A DNA stretch of 41,784 nt, from the NCBI GenBank assembly GCA_002478265.1, contig DLNC01000024.1, forward strand, positions 1 through 41,784, written 5' to 3'. This DNA comes from Syntrophaceae bacterium UBA7520. GTDB taxonomy: Bacteria; Desulfobacterota; Syntrophia; Syntrophales; Smithellaceae. The first letter of the stretch is position 1, and every line of letters begins with the position of its first letter. A program made the position numbers and the translations under genes. The notes below the pieces were generated by a model. The model was not told where the DNA came from. It made no database searches and was given only the letters and a program-made list of their open reading frames with translations. This document shows, in pieces, positions 32,831 to 41,578 of the stretch.

Positions 32831-33904
32831 TTAAAGCGCTTCCTCGATAACGCCGCCGCCGAGCACTTCATCGCCTGAATAAAATACGAACGACTGCCCG
32901 GGCGTGATCGCTTCCTGCGGTTCTTCAAAAAAAACTTTTAATTTATTGCCTTCTTTGCTCAAACGACAGCGCGCCGCCTTTTTGCGGTAGCGAATTTTTC
33001 CTTGTGCCTCTTCCGGCAATACGTCGGCAAGCAGATTCAGGTCGCCCGCGATAAGACCTGTTGAAAACAGCTCTTCCTTATCGCCCGCGACAATCCGGTT
33101 TTTCTGCGCGTCAAGCCGCAGAACATAGAGAGGGCGTTTTGCGCTGATTCCCAGACCGCCTCTTTGTCCCACGGTATAATGAATGATGCCGCGGTGGCGT
33201 CCGAGGACTTTTCCGGCGCGGTCAACGATATCGCCCTCGGGAACCGCTATTTTGCGGTCGGTAAACACGCGGCTGTAATCGCCGCCGGGCGTAAAGCAGA
33301 TATCCTGACTTTCGGGCTTGCGCGCAACGTGCAGCCCTGCCGCCGCGGCCAGACTGCGCACTTTACCTTTCACGAGGCCGCCCAGCGGAAACAGAATACG
33401 GGATAAATCGTCGGCCGCTATCTGATACAGAAAATAGGTTTGATCTTTCAGCGTGTCCGCCGGACGCAGCAGCCGATGTCTATTCCCCTGATACCCGATG
33501 CGCGCGTAGTGACCTGTCGCGAGATAATCAAAGCCCAGGGCACGCGCTTTTTGCAGGAGGGAACCAAACTTCAGGTATCGGTTGCAGTCAACGCAGGGAT
33601 TTGGTGTCCGCCCGCGAAGATACTCCGTGGTAAATTTACCGATAACCTGTTCCTCCATCAGCGAGGAAAAATCCAACATAAAATGGGGAATGCCTAATTG
33701 TGCGCAAACATGTTTCGCGTCTTCAGCCGCGTCACCCCCGCAGCAACTTACCCGCTCATCTTCCTTTATGATACCCAGGCACATGGTCACGCCGGTTACA
33801 TCGTATCCCTCCTGCATGAGCAGATAAGCGGCCAACGACGAATCTACACCCCCGCTCATCGCCGCCAAAACTTTTTTTCCCCTGATTTTTTCTGAATTAC
33901 TCAT
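32831..33904 (-). CDS. mnmA: tRNA-specific 2-thiouridylase MnmA
   Basis: 357 residues from ATG at 33904; a TTG at 33919 would overlap the stop of the upstream gene. MnmA thiolates U34 of tRNA for Glu, Gln and Lys using ATP and a persulfide. PP-loop SGGVDS at 17-22, catalytic cysteines C104 (PNPCVDC) and C203 (SQDICF), and HYARIG are all there. An extra CC pair near 54-55 (VSCCGGDAAE) is common in relatives of this type. It follows the Rrf2 regulator gene directly, an order also seen for CymR/IscR-like regulators and sulfur genes. Confidence 0.96.
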   Translation of the reverse strand: MSNSEKIRGKKVLAAMSGGVDSSLAAYLLMQEGYDVTGVTMCLGIIKEDERVSCCGGDAAEDAKHVCAQLGIPHFMLDFSSLMEEQVIGKFTTEYLRGRTPNPCVDCNRYLKFGSLLQKARALGFDYLATGHYARIGYQGNRHRLLRPADTLKDQTYFLYQIAADDLSRILFPLGGLVKGKVRSLAAAAGLHVARKPESQDICFTPGGDYSRVFTDRKIAVPEGDIVDRAGKVLGRHRGIIHYTVGQRGGLGISAKRPLYVLRLDAQKNRIVAGDKEELFSTGLIAGDLNLLADVLPEEAQGKIRYRKKAARCRLSKEGNKLKVFFEEPQEAITPGQSFVFYSGDEVLGGGVIEEAL

Positions 33905-33915
33905 ATTGCCACGAC

Positions 33916-34356
33916 TCAAATATCATTCATCAGATTATTGTTTGCTTTACGGCGCTGCATGATCACAAGATCAGAAAGAGTTGTTGCCTGCAGTGTGTCG
34001 GTTATTTTCCGGCCCAGCAGGCTCCAGATCTCCCTCGTCGCACAGATGCTTACCCGGGGACAATTTTTCATATCGCTGACGCAATCCACCAGAAAAATTT
34101 CCCCGTCGAGTGCCTCCACGACATCCCTAAGCGTGATATTATCCGGTTTATCCGCAAGTTTATAACCCCCGTGCGCCCCTCTTACCGACCGCACAAGACC
34201 GGCGCTGCGCAACGGGATTACGATCTGACTTAGATACTTCTCCGAAACAGCCTGCCGGCAGGCGATATCCTTCAAAAGCACCGGCTCGCCACCGTGATGA
34301 AGGGCCAAATCTATCATCATGCGCACGCCATATCTTGCCCGGGTTGATAATTTCAT
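33916..34356 (-). CDS. Rrf2 family transcriptional regulator (IscR/CymR-like)
   Basis: 146 residues. The winged helix-turn-helix starts at the N-terminus: MKLSTRARYGVRMMIDLALH, then DIACRQAVSEKYLSQIVIPL and VRGAHGGYKLA. C92, C99 and C105 lie almost exactly where IscR holds its [2Fe-2S] ligands (C92, C98, C104). It likely senses Fe-S or cysteine status and represses its own operon and sulfur genes. It has a good promoter whose start overlaps a short dyad. The stop runs into the first codons available to mnmA. Confidence 0.94.
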   Translation of the reverse strand: MKLSTRARYGVRMMIDLALHHGGEPVLLKDIACRQAVSEKYLSQIVIPLRSAGLVRSVRGAHGGYKLADKPDNITLRDVVEALDGEIFLVDCVSDMKNCPRVSICATREIWSLLGRKITDTLQATTLSDLVIMQRRKANNNLMNDI

Positions 34357-34380
34357 TGCCGCCTAAATTAAGACTAGTAT

Positions 34381-34396
34381 TACTATTGAATAAGTA
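34381..34396. promoter_or_regulatory. Candidate Rrf2 operator dyad at the transcription start
   Basis: TACTATTGAATAAGTA has 4-bp outer arms (TACT/AGTA) and covers the predicted start of the rrf2-mnmA transcript. Such a place fits autorepression. The arms are short, so this is only a candidate. Confidence 0.35.
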
Positions 34397-34397
34397 G

Positions 34398-34426
34398 TGT
34401 ATATATTCTTGCCCGTACTCTGTCAA
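34398..34426 (-). promoter_or_regulatory. Sigma70-type promoter of the rrf2-mnmA operon
   Basis: Minus strand TTGACA (34421-34426), 17-bp spacer, TATACA (34398-34403). Predicted start near 34391, about 35 bases before the ATG at 34356. Confidence 0.72.
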
Positions 34427-34493
34427 GGGTTTTTTACACGTCTGAAGCGTTTTTAATCATTATCAGCAAATTTGAAACGCCGGTCATTTCTCC

Positions 34494-34522
34494 TTGACAC
34501 ATTATGGCGAGCTTCTTATAAT
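34494..34522 (+). promoter_or_regulatory. Perfect-consensus sigma70 promoter of the crotonase gene
   Basis: TTGACA (34494-34499), exactly 17 bp, TATAAT (34517-34522). Predicted start near 34529, 47 bases before ATG at 34576, which has AAAGGAGA just upstream. Expression is expected to be strong. Confidence 0.9.
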
Positions 34523-34575
34523 CACGCGTCGAATTTGAAATGCTTTTATCAAATAAATTTAAAGGAGAAAGAAAA

Positions 34576-35358
34576 ATGGCTTTTAATTACGAGAAGTTAA
34601 ATGTTGAACAGGATGGAATGGTAGTCATTGCCGCCATCAATCATCCCCCCGCAAATTCGATGGGCCAGGGTGTTTTAAGGGACCTCGATGATCTTCTGAC
34701 AAAATGTGAAAATGATGATTCCGTGCGCGTGATCATTATCACTGGCAGCGGCAATAAGCTGTTTTCCGCCGGCGCGGATATTACTGAATTCGCCAGCATT
34801 CAGGCCGGAAACATTCCCAAATATAACGGTAATGAAATTTATTTTAAAATTGAAAATTACCCCAAGGTAATTATCGCCGCCATGCAGGGCGGCGCCTACG
34901 GCGGCGGTCTGGAACTGGCCTGCTGCTGCCATCTGAGAATCATGGCCGAAGAAGCAACTCTGGGTCTGCCGGAAGTGAAGCTTGGCCTTAACCCCGGCTG
35001 GGGAGGCACGCAGCGCCTGCCACGCTTCATCGGCAAAACCAAAGCTTTGGAACTCATGCTGACGGGCGATTTCATGTCATCTAAAGAAGCCCTGACGTTG
35101 GGTCTCTTGAACAAGGTTGTGCCACAAGCTGAAGTCCTGGAAACAGCCAAAAAGCTGGCCAAGAAACTGGCCGCCGGCGCCCCGCTGGCGCAACGTGAAA
35201 TCATGAAAGCCGTCCGCCTTGGACTGGAGACAAATCTCTATGATGGCGTAATGAAAATCGAAGCCGCCGCCAGCAAAGCGCTGCAGTTTACGGAAGATTT
35301 CAAAGAAGGCGCTAAGGCTTTTCTCGAAAAAAGGCCGCCCAACTTCAAGGGCCGTTAA
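34576..35358 (+). CDS. Enoyl-CoA hydratase/crotonase family protein
   Basis: 260 residues from ATG at 34576 (AAAGGAGA upstream). Crotonase fold with the oxyanion-hole segment LFSAGADITEF at 62-72 and GGAYGGGLELACCCHL. Catalytic E113 (GGGLELAC) and E133 (LPEVKLG) are both present, so water addition to a 2,3-enoyl-CoA is plausible. FIGKTKALELMLTGD and a C-terminal FxEKRPPNFKG end follow the crotonase pattern. In a syntroph it would act in beta-oxidation of crotonyl-CoA or related acyls. It sits alone between a perfect promoter and a strong terminator. Confidence 0.93.
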   Translation: MAFNYEKLNVEQDGMVVIAAINHPPANSMGQGVLRDLDDLLTKCENDDSVRVIIITGSGNKLFSAGADITEFASIQAGNIPKYNGNEIYFKIENYPKVIIAAMQGGAYGGGLELACCCHLRIMAEEATLGLPEVKLGLNPGWGGTQRLPRFIGKTKALELMLTGDFMSSKEALTLGLLNKVVPQAEVLETAKKLAKKLAAGAPLAQREIMKAVRLGLETNLYDGVMKIEAAASKALQFTEDFKEGAKAFLEKRPPNFKGR

Positions 35359-35377
35359 TCTGTTTGTAGGTCAATAA

Positions 35378-35426
35378 ATTTAGTCAGGATGCCCCCTTCA
35401 GTAGGGCATCCTGACTAAATGTTTTT
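35378..35426 (+). terminator. Strong rho-independent terminator of the crotonase gene
   Basis: A perfect 17-bp stem (35378-35394 with 35404-35420), 9-base loop, then GTTTTTAT. It lies 20 bases after the crotonase stop. Confidence 0.96.
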
Positions 35427-35544
35427 ATAGATAAAAAGTTACACCCGGCAAAAAGTGAAGATGAGGTTTATACTACTATGAAAAATTATTTTACTTTCCT
35501 TGCCGGTCCACATAAAAGCAGTTTCTTCAAAGGCAGTTTCTTCA

Positions 35545-37644
35545 ATGGAAAAGTTTTTTTACCCACGCTCACTGGCGGTCTTTGGAGCGTCCGCCACCAA
35601 AACAAGTCTCGCCAACATCGTCCTGCTTAACAATCTGCAAAACGGATATCAGGGCAAACTCTACGCCGTCGGTTCCCGCGAGGGAGAACTAAGCGGCATT
35701 AAAATTTATAAAAGTGTCCGGGATCTACCCGAAACGCCTGATGTAGCCATATTTCTCACGCCCGCAGCGACAATTCCCGCCCTGCTGCAGGACTGCGGTG
35801 AAAAAGGCATCACGCATATCGTCATCGAATCCGGCGGCTTCAGCGAATATTCCCAGGGCGGAAAGACGCTGGAAGAAGAAGTTTTACGGATTGCCGAACG
35901 CTACGGCATGAAAATTATCGGTCCCAACTGCGTGGGCACAATCAATTTTGACATCAAAATGATGATGCCTTTCGGCTTCTTCAGCAACATTCCGCAGAAG
36001 GCCGGCAAGGTGGCGCTGATTGTGCAAAGCGGCGGGGTCGGAGGAACATTTCTACGCTCCTTTGCCGGATATGGCGTTACGCCGGGAAAATTTGTGGCCA
36101 TCGGCAACAAACTGCAGTTGGATGAGACGCATTTTCTAGAATACCTGCTGAGCGATCCGCAGACCGAAATTATCACCGCATATCTCGAGGGATTCAAGCG
36201 CGGCCGGGAATTCTTCAATCTCGCCATGCAGTCGGAAAAGCCGATAATCGTGCTTAAATCCAACCGCAGCGAAGCCAGTCAAAAAATAGCGCAATCCCAC
36301 ACCACGGCCCTCTCCGTCAGTGACGATGTAACAGAAGCGGCATTCAAGCAGGCCGCGATCATCAGGGTAGAAGACGAAATTAATTTGATCAACGCCGTGA
36401 AAATTATCGGCCTTCCCCCGATGCGCGGCCGGCGCGTGGCCGTGCTTTCCCGTTCCGGGGGTCATGCGGTTTTGACCGCCGATGCCTGCGCCAAGCTAGG
36501 TTTTGAGATGGTTCCTTTCCCTGAATCTTTTTTAAAAAAACTGAAAACAATTTACCACACCAAGGTCATCGCCCATCAAAACCCGTTGGATCTGGGCGAA
36601 ATATTCGATTACACGATATTCACGCATATACTGGAGGAAGCTTTAAAACTGGATTGTTTCGACGGTGTTCTTTTCAACCATCTTTACATTGCCCAGTATG
36701 AGGCGGAAATGTCGCACACTTTCCTGCAGGGAGTGGAAAAGCTTGTCGCGAAATACCAAAAACCGGTCGCGCTGGCCATGATATCAGAGCGGGAAGAAAT
36801 ACTGGCCGTCTCCAAGAGCTATTCTTTTCCGATTTTTACCTCGCCGCTGGAGGCAGCGGATGCCCTGCATACATCTTTTTCTTATCATGAGCAAAAAAAA
36901 CTGCGCGACGGCAGGGGAAAAGAACCTGCCTATAAAATAAACAGAAAAAGCATCGCGCGAACAGAAAGTATTTCCCGCGCCCAGAAAAGAATTCTGCTAA
37001 CGAATGAAGCACTGGATATTTGCGCCGCCTGCGGAATAAAACCCGTAAAAAGTCAGGTTATGCGCGGCGCAAAGCTTGGCGAAAAAATATCTCTGCGCTA
37101 TCCAGTCGCTTTAAAACTGCTATCGCGTGATGCTTCGCACAAAACGGATATCGGCGGCGTGCGTCTCAATATCCAAAACCGCAAAGATTTACTCAAAGCC
37201 CACGCGGAAATGAGAAAATCTCTGTCCCGGCTAAAACCACGTCCTACGCTGGACGGTTTTCTTATCCAGGAGATGGCGGAAAAAGGAATTGAGTTTTTTG
37301 TCGGCGGGCGGCGCGACGCGCTATTCGGCCCCCTGGTCATGGCCGGAGTGGGCGGCATCTTCATCGAAATCTTCAAAGACACGTCTATCCGCCTGGCTCC
37401 GGTAACAAAAAATGAGGCCATCGATATGCTGCAAGGGCTCAAGGCATATCCGCTTTTAAAGGGGGCGCGCGGAGCCAAATCCGCAGATATCAAAGCGCTG
37501 GCCGATATCATCTGCCGCGTGTCTTTTCTTTTGAACACGAACAATAACATCGCGGAAGTGGATTTAAACCCGGTAATCGTTCATCCGCAGGGCGAAGGCG
37601 TCTCCATTGTCGATGCCCGCATTTTTTTAAAAAAACCGGATTAA
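35545..37644 (+). CDS. ADP-forming acyl-CoA ligase (acetate-CoA ligase type, fused alpha-beta)
   Basis: 699 residues from ATG at 35545; an upstream TTG at 35500 would add 15 residues with no family match. Fused alpha and beta parts of NDP-forming acyl-CoA synthetases: CoA-binding domain at the start (FYPRSLAVFGAS), two succinyl-CoA ligase-like domains, and a C-terminal ATP-grasp part (HKTDIGGVRLNI, IQEMAEKGIEFFVGGR, LVMAGVGGIFIEIFKD). H252 in AQSHTTALSVSD matches the phospho-His of this family. The enzyme turns acyl-CoA plus ADP and phosphate into acid and ATP, or the reverse. A transporter gene follows 49 bases later, which may move the acid. Confidence 0.9.
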   Translation: MEKFFYPRSLAVFGASATKTSLANIVLLNNLQNGYQGKLYAVGSREGELSGIKIYKSVRDLPETPDVAIFLTPAATIPALLQDCGEKGITHIVIESGGFSEYSQGGKTLEEEVLRIAERYGMKIIGPNCVGTINFDIKMMMPFGFFSNIPQKAGKVALIVQSGGVGGTFLRSFAGYGVTPGKFVAIGNKLQLDETHFLEYLLSDPQTEIITAYLEGFKRGREFFNLAMQSEKPIIVLKSNRSEASQKIAQSHTTALSVSDDVTEAAFKQAAIIRVEDEINLINAVKIIGLPPMRGRRVAVLSRSGGHAVLTADACAKLGFEMVPFPESFLKKLKTIYHTKVIAHQNPLDLGEIFDYTIFTHILEEALKLDCFDGVLFNHLYIAQYEAEMSHTFLQGVEKLVAKYQKPVALAMISEREEILAVSKSYSFPIFTSPLEAADALHTSFSYHEQKKLRDGRGKEPAYKINRKSIARTESISRAQKRILLTNEALDICAACGIKPVKSQVMRGAKLGEKISLRYPVALKLLSRDASHKTDIGGVRLNIQNRKDLLKAHAEMRKSLSRLKPRPTLDGFLIQEMAEKGIEFFVGGRRDALFGPLVMAGVGGIFIEIFKDTSIRLAPVTKNEAIDMLQGLKAYPLLKGARGAKSADIKALADIICRVSFLLNTNNNIAEVDLNPVIVHPQGEGVSIVDARIFLKKPD

Positions 37645-37693
37645 CGGCATTTTAAACTGGTCTGATAATTGCCTCTCAGGATTACACGATTCT

Positions 37694-38896
37694 ATGCGTA
37701 AATACATCATTCTGATCGTGGCTTTGCTGATCAATCTTTGCATGGGCGCCGCTTACTCCTGGAGCACCTTTGTTCCGGCGCTTAAAGAATCTTACGGCCT
37801 TACCACCGCCCAGACACAGGTAATCTTTGGCACAGGTTCATTGGCCGCGACAATACTGATTTTTCTGGGCGGCCGCATTCAGGATCGTTTCGGGCCGCGC
37901 ATCCCCGCTTTTCTGGGCGGCATTCTTTTCGGCACCAGCTACATCATGGCGGGTTATTCTGGTGGTTCTTATGTGGATCTTTTACTTTTCATCGGAATCC
38001 TGGCGCCTTCCGGCGTCGGCCTTTGTTACCTTGCCCCGATTTCCTGCGCGATTAAATGGTTTCCCGACCATAAAAGCCTCGCTACGGGAATCGCCGTTGC
38101 CGGGTACGGCGGCAGCGCTATAATAATTTCCCAGCTTGGCGAACATCTGCTAGCCCGGCAGCTGGATGTACTCTCCATTTTCCGCTATCTGGGATTTGGT
38201 TTTGTCGGCATTCTGGCCGTTACCACGTTGTTTTTGAATAATCCTCCGCAGACGGCAAAGGACAATGATCACCCGGTAAAAATTAACACGCTTTCTCTTT
38301 TTAAAGACCGTAAATTTCTGGGACTTTTATGCGGCATTTTTCCCGGCTTGTGCGCCGGGCTGATGGTAATCGGCAATATCAAACCTTTCGGTCTTTCCTT
38401 GAATATCGGGACGGCAGTCGCCGGCGCCGCCGTGACTATTCTGGCGATTTTCAACACCTGCGGCAGGCTTATCTGGGGTTTTCTCGGCAGTGCTCTGGAG
38501 GGGAAAAAGGCAATTTTAATATCGCTCGTCAGCACGGCCGTTGTCATCCTAGCCGCGCCTTTTGCAATCAACAACAACACAACATTTTACTTCTTTGCCA
38601 TGATGGCCGGCTTTAATTACAGTTCCTGCCTGGTGCTCTACGCCGCCGAAGTCGCGCATCAGTACGGGACGGAAAAAATGGCAACCGTATATTCCACGTT
38701 GTTTCTCTGCAACGGCGTTGCCGGATTTGTTTCACCGCCGCTAGCAGGAAAAATCTTTGACGCCACCGGCACCTACACGCCGGCCTTTCTGCTTTTCGGA
38801 GCGATTTCCCTGGCGTCGGTTTTTTTATTTCACTTGATATACAAACCTAAAAAACCAAAGAGAGTGGAAGCGGGCGTATATCCACCGCGTCTCTGA
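37694..38896 (+). CDS. MFS transporter, oxalate/formate antiporter (OFA) family
   Basis: 400 residues with 12 hydrophobic segments. The OFA family start is clear: LINLCMGAAYSWSTFVPALKESYGL, then GGRIQDRFGPRIPAFLGG between segments 2 and 3, and CAIKWFPDHKSLATGIAVAGYG. The family carries small carboxylates such as oxalate, formate or lactate, often by exchange. It follows the ADP-forming ligase gene closely and could move the free acid made or used by that enzyme. The ligand is not readable from sequence. Confidence 0.88.
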   Translation: MRKYIILIVALLINLCMGAAYSWSTFVPALKESYGLTTAQTQVIFGTGSLAATILIFLGGRIQDRFGPRIPAFLGGILFGTSYIMAGYSGGSYVDLLLFIGILAPSGVGLCYLAPISCAIKWFPDHKSLATGIAVAGYGGSAIIISQLGEHLLARQLDVLSIFRYLGFGFVGILAVTTLFLNNPPQTAKDNDHPVKINTLSLFKDRKFLGLLCGIFPGLCAGLMVIGNIKPFGLSLNIGTAVAGAAVTILAIFNTCGRLIWGFLGSALEGKKAILISLVSTAVVILAAPFAINNNTTFYFFAMMAGFNYSSCLVLYAAEVAHQYGTEKMATVYSTLFLCNGVAGFVSPPLAGKIFDATGTYTPAFLLFGAISLASVFLFHLIYKPKKPKRVEAGVYPPRL

Positions 38897-38925
38897 TGCG
38901 TTATTTTTGGATATCTCGTGGCTAC

Positions 38926-39933
38926 TTAGTATTGCCGCGGTTTGGATTTGCCTTTAAAAATACGATAGACAAAAATTGTGTAACCGATGACCAGGGGCAT
39001 GCCGATCAGCGCGATAACGCTCATTATCTGCAGCGTGTAAATGCCAGTTGAACCGTTATAAATCGTGATGCTCAGGTAATTGGCGTTGCTCGCCTTAATA
39101 AGATGTGGAAAATGAGCCGCCGCTGCCGCCAGCCACAATCCCAAAAAGGAAAGGGAAGATTTCGCCAAAAGCGCTTTTTCGTTTTTATTAGCCAGAGAAA
39201 AAAGGATTTCCGCCAGACCCAAGAGGCTCAGCAGGACTGCGGCGTAAAAAAGCGGATGGGACAAAAGATGCGGAAAAGAAAAAATCAGCGTCACAAAATA
39301 AATTACAGCCGCGCCCATATTAATCCGCAATAGAATATTGAGGGCGGCAAGACATCTTTGCTGCAATTGCCCTTGCGTTTTGAGCACGGCGTAAGAAGCG
39401 CCCTGTAATAACACCGCGGCAAGAGCAGTGATGCCGAAAAGCAGCGGCACAGGGCGCAAGAGTGTCCAAAAATTCCCGGCAAATTCCATCTTAAAATCAA
39501 GCGGCACGCCGTATACGGCATTTCCCAGAGCAATGCTGAAAAGCAGGGCGGCCAAAACGCTCCCGGCGCAAAGAAATTTTTCCCAAAGCCAGGCCCGTCG
39601 CTCATCGTGAGCGCGAAATTCCATGGAAACGGCCCGGAAAATGAGCGCGCATAAAACAAGCAACATTGCCGGATAAAATCCGGATAAAGCCGTGGCGTAG
39701 GCCTGCGGGAACGCCGCAAAAAGAGCGCCGGCTCCGGCCACCAGCCACACTTCATTGCCGTCCCACACCGGACCGATCGAGCTGATCAGGATATCTTTTT
39801 CTTCCTTGTCTTTGCCGATAAAAGGCAGGAGCGCACCCACACCCAGATCAAAACCATCGAGTAGGGCGTAGCCTAAGAACAGAAACGCAATCAGGATAAA
39901 CCACAGTATCTGAAAATTTTGGATATTCTCCAT
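38926..39933 (-). CDS. cydB: Cytochrome bd ubiquinol oxidase subunit II
   Basis: 335 residues, with the CydB start IQNFQILWFILIAFLFLGYALLDGFDLGVG and LPFIGKDKEEKD, then WDGNEVWLVAGAGALFAAFP. About eight or nine membrane segments follow. CydB scaffolds CydA in the bd-type quinol oxidase. It begins 36 bases after the cydA stop and ends convergently with the OFA transporter gene. I see no cydX-like small gene after it; the gap to the next stop is 29 bases. Confidence 0.97.
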   Translation of the reverse strand: MENIQNFQILWFILIAFLFLGYALLDGFDLGVGALLPFIGKDKEEKDILISSIGPVWDGNEVWLVAGAGALFAAFPQAYATALSGFYPAMLLVLCALIFRAVSMEFRAHDERRAWLWEKFLCAGSVLAALLFSIALGNAVYGVPLDFKMEFAGNFWTLLRPVPLLFGITALAAVLLQGASYAVLKTQGQLQQRCLAALNILLRINMGAAVIYFVTLIFSFPHLLSHPLFYAAVLLSLLGLAEILFSLANKNEKALLAKSSLSFLGLWLAAAAAHFPHLIKASNANYLSITIYNGSTGIYTLQIMSVIALIGMPLVIGYTIFVYRIFKGKSKPRQY

Positions 39934-39969
39934 TTTGTTTTCCCGTCAAAAAAAGATGGGCCTTATTTG

Positions 39970-41277
39970 CTATGCAGTTGGCCCCTTTTTTACAATTTTC
40001 AAAAACAAAAAAATAAACATGATCAACAGCAACAGATAAATCACGAAGAAAGTAATCAGGCTCGCCAGAATCTGCCCGGCGGACACGACAGGCGAAATCG
40101 CGTCCGCTGTTTTCATCAATTTATAAATGATCCATGGTTGACGGCCCACTTCCGCGGAAATCCATCCTGTTTCGTGGGCAAGATGCGGCAGGGGAATCAT
40201 AAAAGGCAAAACAAAAAGATATTTTTTTGCCGTATACAGTCTGTTCGTTACCAGCAAAAAAGCGCCGAACAGACCCATGAAAATGGCAAACACTCCCACA
40301 CCCACCATGATATGATATGTCTGAAAAACAAGATTAACCGGCGGCCAGGTTTCCCGCGGAAATTCTTTCAAGCCTTTTATCTCAGAGTGCAAATCAAAAT
40401 TATACAGAAAGCTTAACAGGCGGGGAACATACAAACCGCGCGTCTTTTCATTTTGTTCATCGACATAGCCGGCGATGTAAAGAGGCGCTCCTCTCGTTGT
40501 TTCAAAAAGCCCTTCGAGCGCGGCGGCTTTCTCCGGCTGCGTGTCGATGACCTGTATCGCGTGCAGATGTCCGGTGGAAAGCTGAATGAGCGGCGTGAGG
40601 GCAAAAAGAATGATGCCGATTTTCAGCATTATTTTCGCGGTTTGGCCTTGCCGACCCTTGCGCACATAATACGCGGCGATGCCCGCAATCATGATCGCGC
40701 ACGTCATCCAGGAAGCCATCACCGTGTGAAAAAATCTGACCATCGTTGACGAATTAAAAAGCGCTTCACGGAAACTCGACAGGATAATTCTGCCTGTCCC
40801 GTCGATCTGAAATCCCGCCGGTGTCTGCATCCAGGAATTAGCCGCCAGTATCCAGAAAGCGGAAAGGTGCCCGCCGATAAACACCAGCAGCGCGGAAAGC
40901 CAGTAAACGCGCGGCGACACTTTTTCCCGGGCAAAAATCAGCACGCCGATAAACACCGCTTCCAGAAAAAAAGCGATTACCGCTTCCGCGGCCAAAAGCG
41001 GGCCGAAAACATCGCCCACCACGCGTGAATAGCCCGACCAGTTCATGCCGAAGGAAAATTCCATGGTGATGCCGGTGGCCGTGCCCATGACAAAGATCAG
41101 GCCCAAAAGCCGGGCTAGAAAATCCGTGATTTTTTTATAGACTTCTTCTTTTTTAACAAGATAAAGGGTTTCGGAAATGAGGATTGCGAGTGTCGTGCCC
41201 AGCGTCATGGCGGGAAAAAGAAAATGAAAACCCACGGTGAAGGCAAACTGAATGCGGGCAAGCAGTAATGCGTCCAT
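39970..41277 (-). CDS. cydA: Cytochrome bd ubiquinol oxidase subunit I
   Basis: 435 residues from ATG at 41277, chosen because AGGGA lies upstream and LLARIQFAFTVGFHFLFPA then begins at the right place; a longer frame adds 16 residues. It reduces oxygen to water with quinol as donor, using hemes b558, b595 and d. Heme-ligand marks: His in GFHFLFPAMTLG, His in STGHLHAI, Met in YHIMVGVGV, and ETGWISAEVGRQPW. The Q-loop is short, so it is of the short-Q-loop class. In an anaerobe the enzyme would scavenge traces of oxygen. Confidence 0.97.
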   Translation of the reverse strand: MDALLLARIQFAFTVGFHFLFPAMTLGTTLAILISETLYLVKKEEVYKKITDFLARLLGLIFVMGTATGITMEFSFGMNWSGYSRVVGDVFGPLLAAEAVIAFFLEAVFIGVLIFAREKVSPRVYWLSALLVFIGGHLSAFWILAANSWMQTPAGFQIDGTGRIILSSFREALFNSSTMVRFFHTVMASWMTCAIMIAGIAAYYVRKGRQGQTAKIMLKIGIILFALTPLIQLSTGHLHAIQVIDTQPEKAAALEGLFETTRGAPLYIAGYVDEQNEKTRGLYVPRLLSFLYNFDLHSEIKGLKEFPRETWPPVNLVFQTYHIMVGVGVFAIFMGLFGAFLLVTNRLYTAKKYLFVLPFMIPLPHLAHETGWISAEVGRQPWIIYKLMKTADAISPVVSAGQILASLITFFVIYLLLLIMFIFLFLKIVKKGPTA

Positions 41278-41303
41278 ACAATTATCCCTAGGCGTATGCG
41301 AAA

Positions 41304-41332
41304 ATAATATACAATTCGCGATCATATTTCAA
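41304..41332 (-). promoter_or_regulatory. Sigma70-type promoter of cydAB
   Basis: Minus strand TTGAAA (41327-41332), 17-bp spacer, TATTAT (41304-41309). Predicted start near 41297, 20 bases before the ATG at 41277. Confidence 0.6.
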
Positions 41333-41578
41333 CCGGATAATTTATCTGCATGGCGATAAATAATGCCTGAAAAAAAATCCTTGACAAATTTTCCCGTTGA
41401 TATATTGAGGAAATCACAAGCACATTAAAGATATTCAAAAAATAGTTTCACCTTAGAGCATCGCTTCACCAAGATTCAAAAAGCAGTAAAGTTTTTTAGC
41501 AGTTGGCAGTTTGGAAGTTGTTTTTTAGTGGCTGGTTGGTTTCGTCGCAGAAAAACAGATGCAGGGAGGTGTTTTATT

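Noticed and set aside
38897..38925. cydX small gene after cydB
   Set aside because: The gap is only 29 bases and contains no start codon with a usable frame.
41393..41415. Promoter TTGACA...TATATT for the last gene
   Set aside because: The -10-like sequence is only 14 bp from the -35, too short for a standard promoter.
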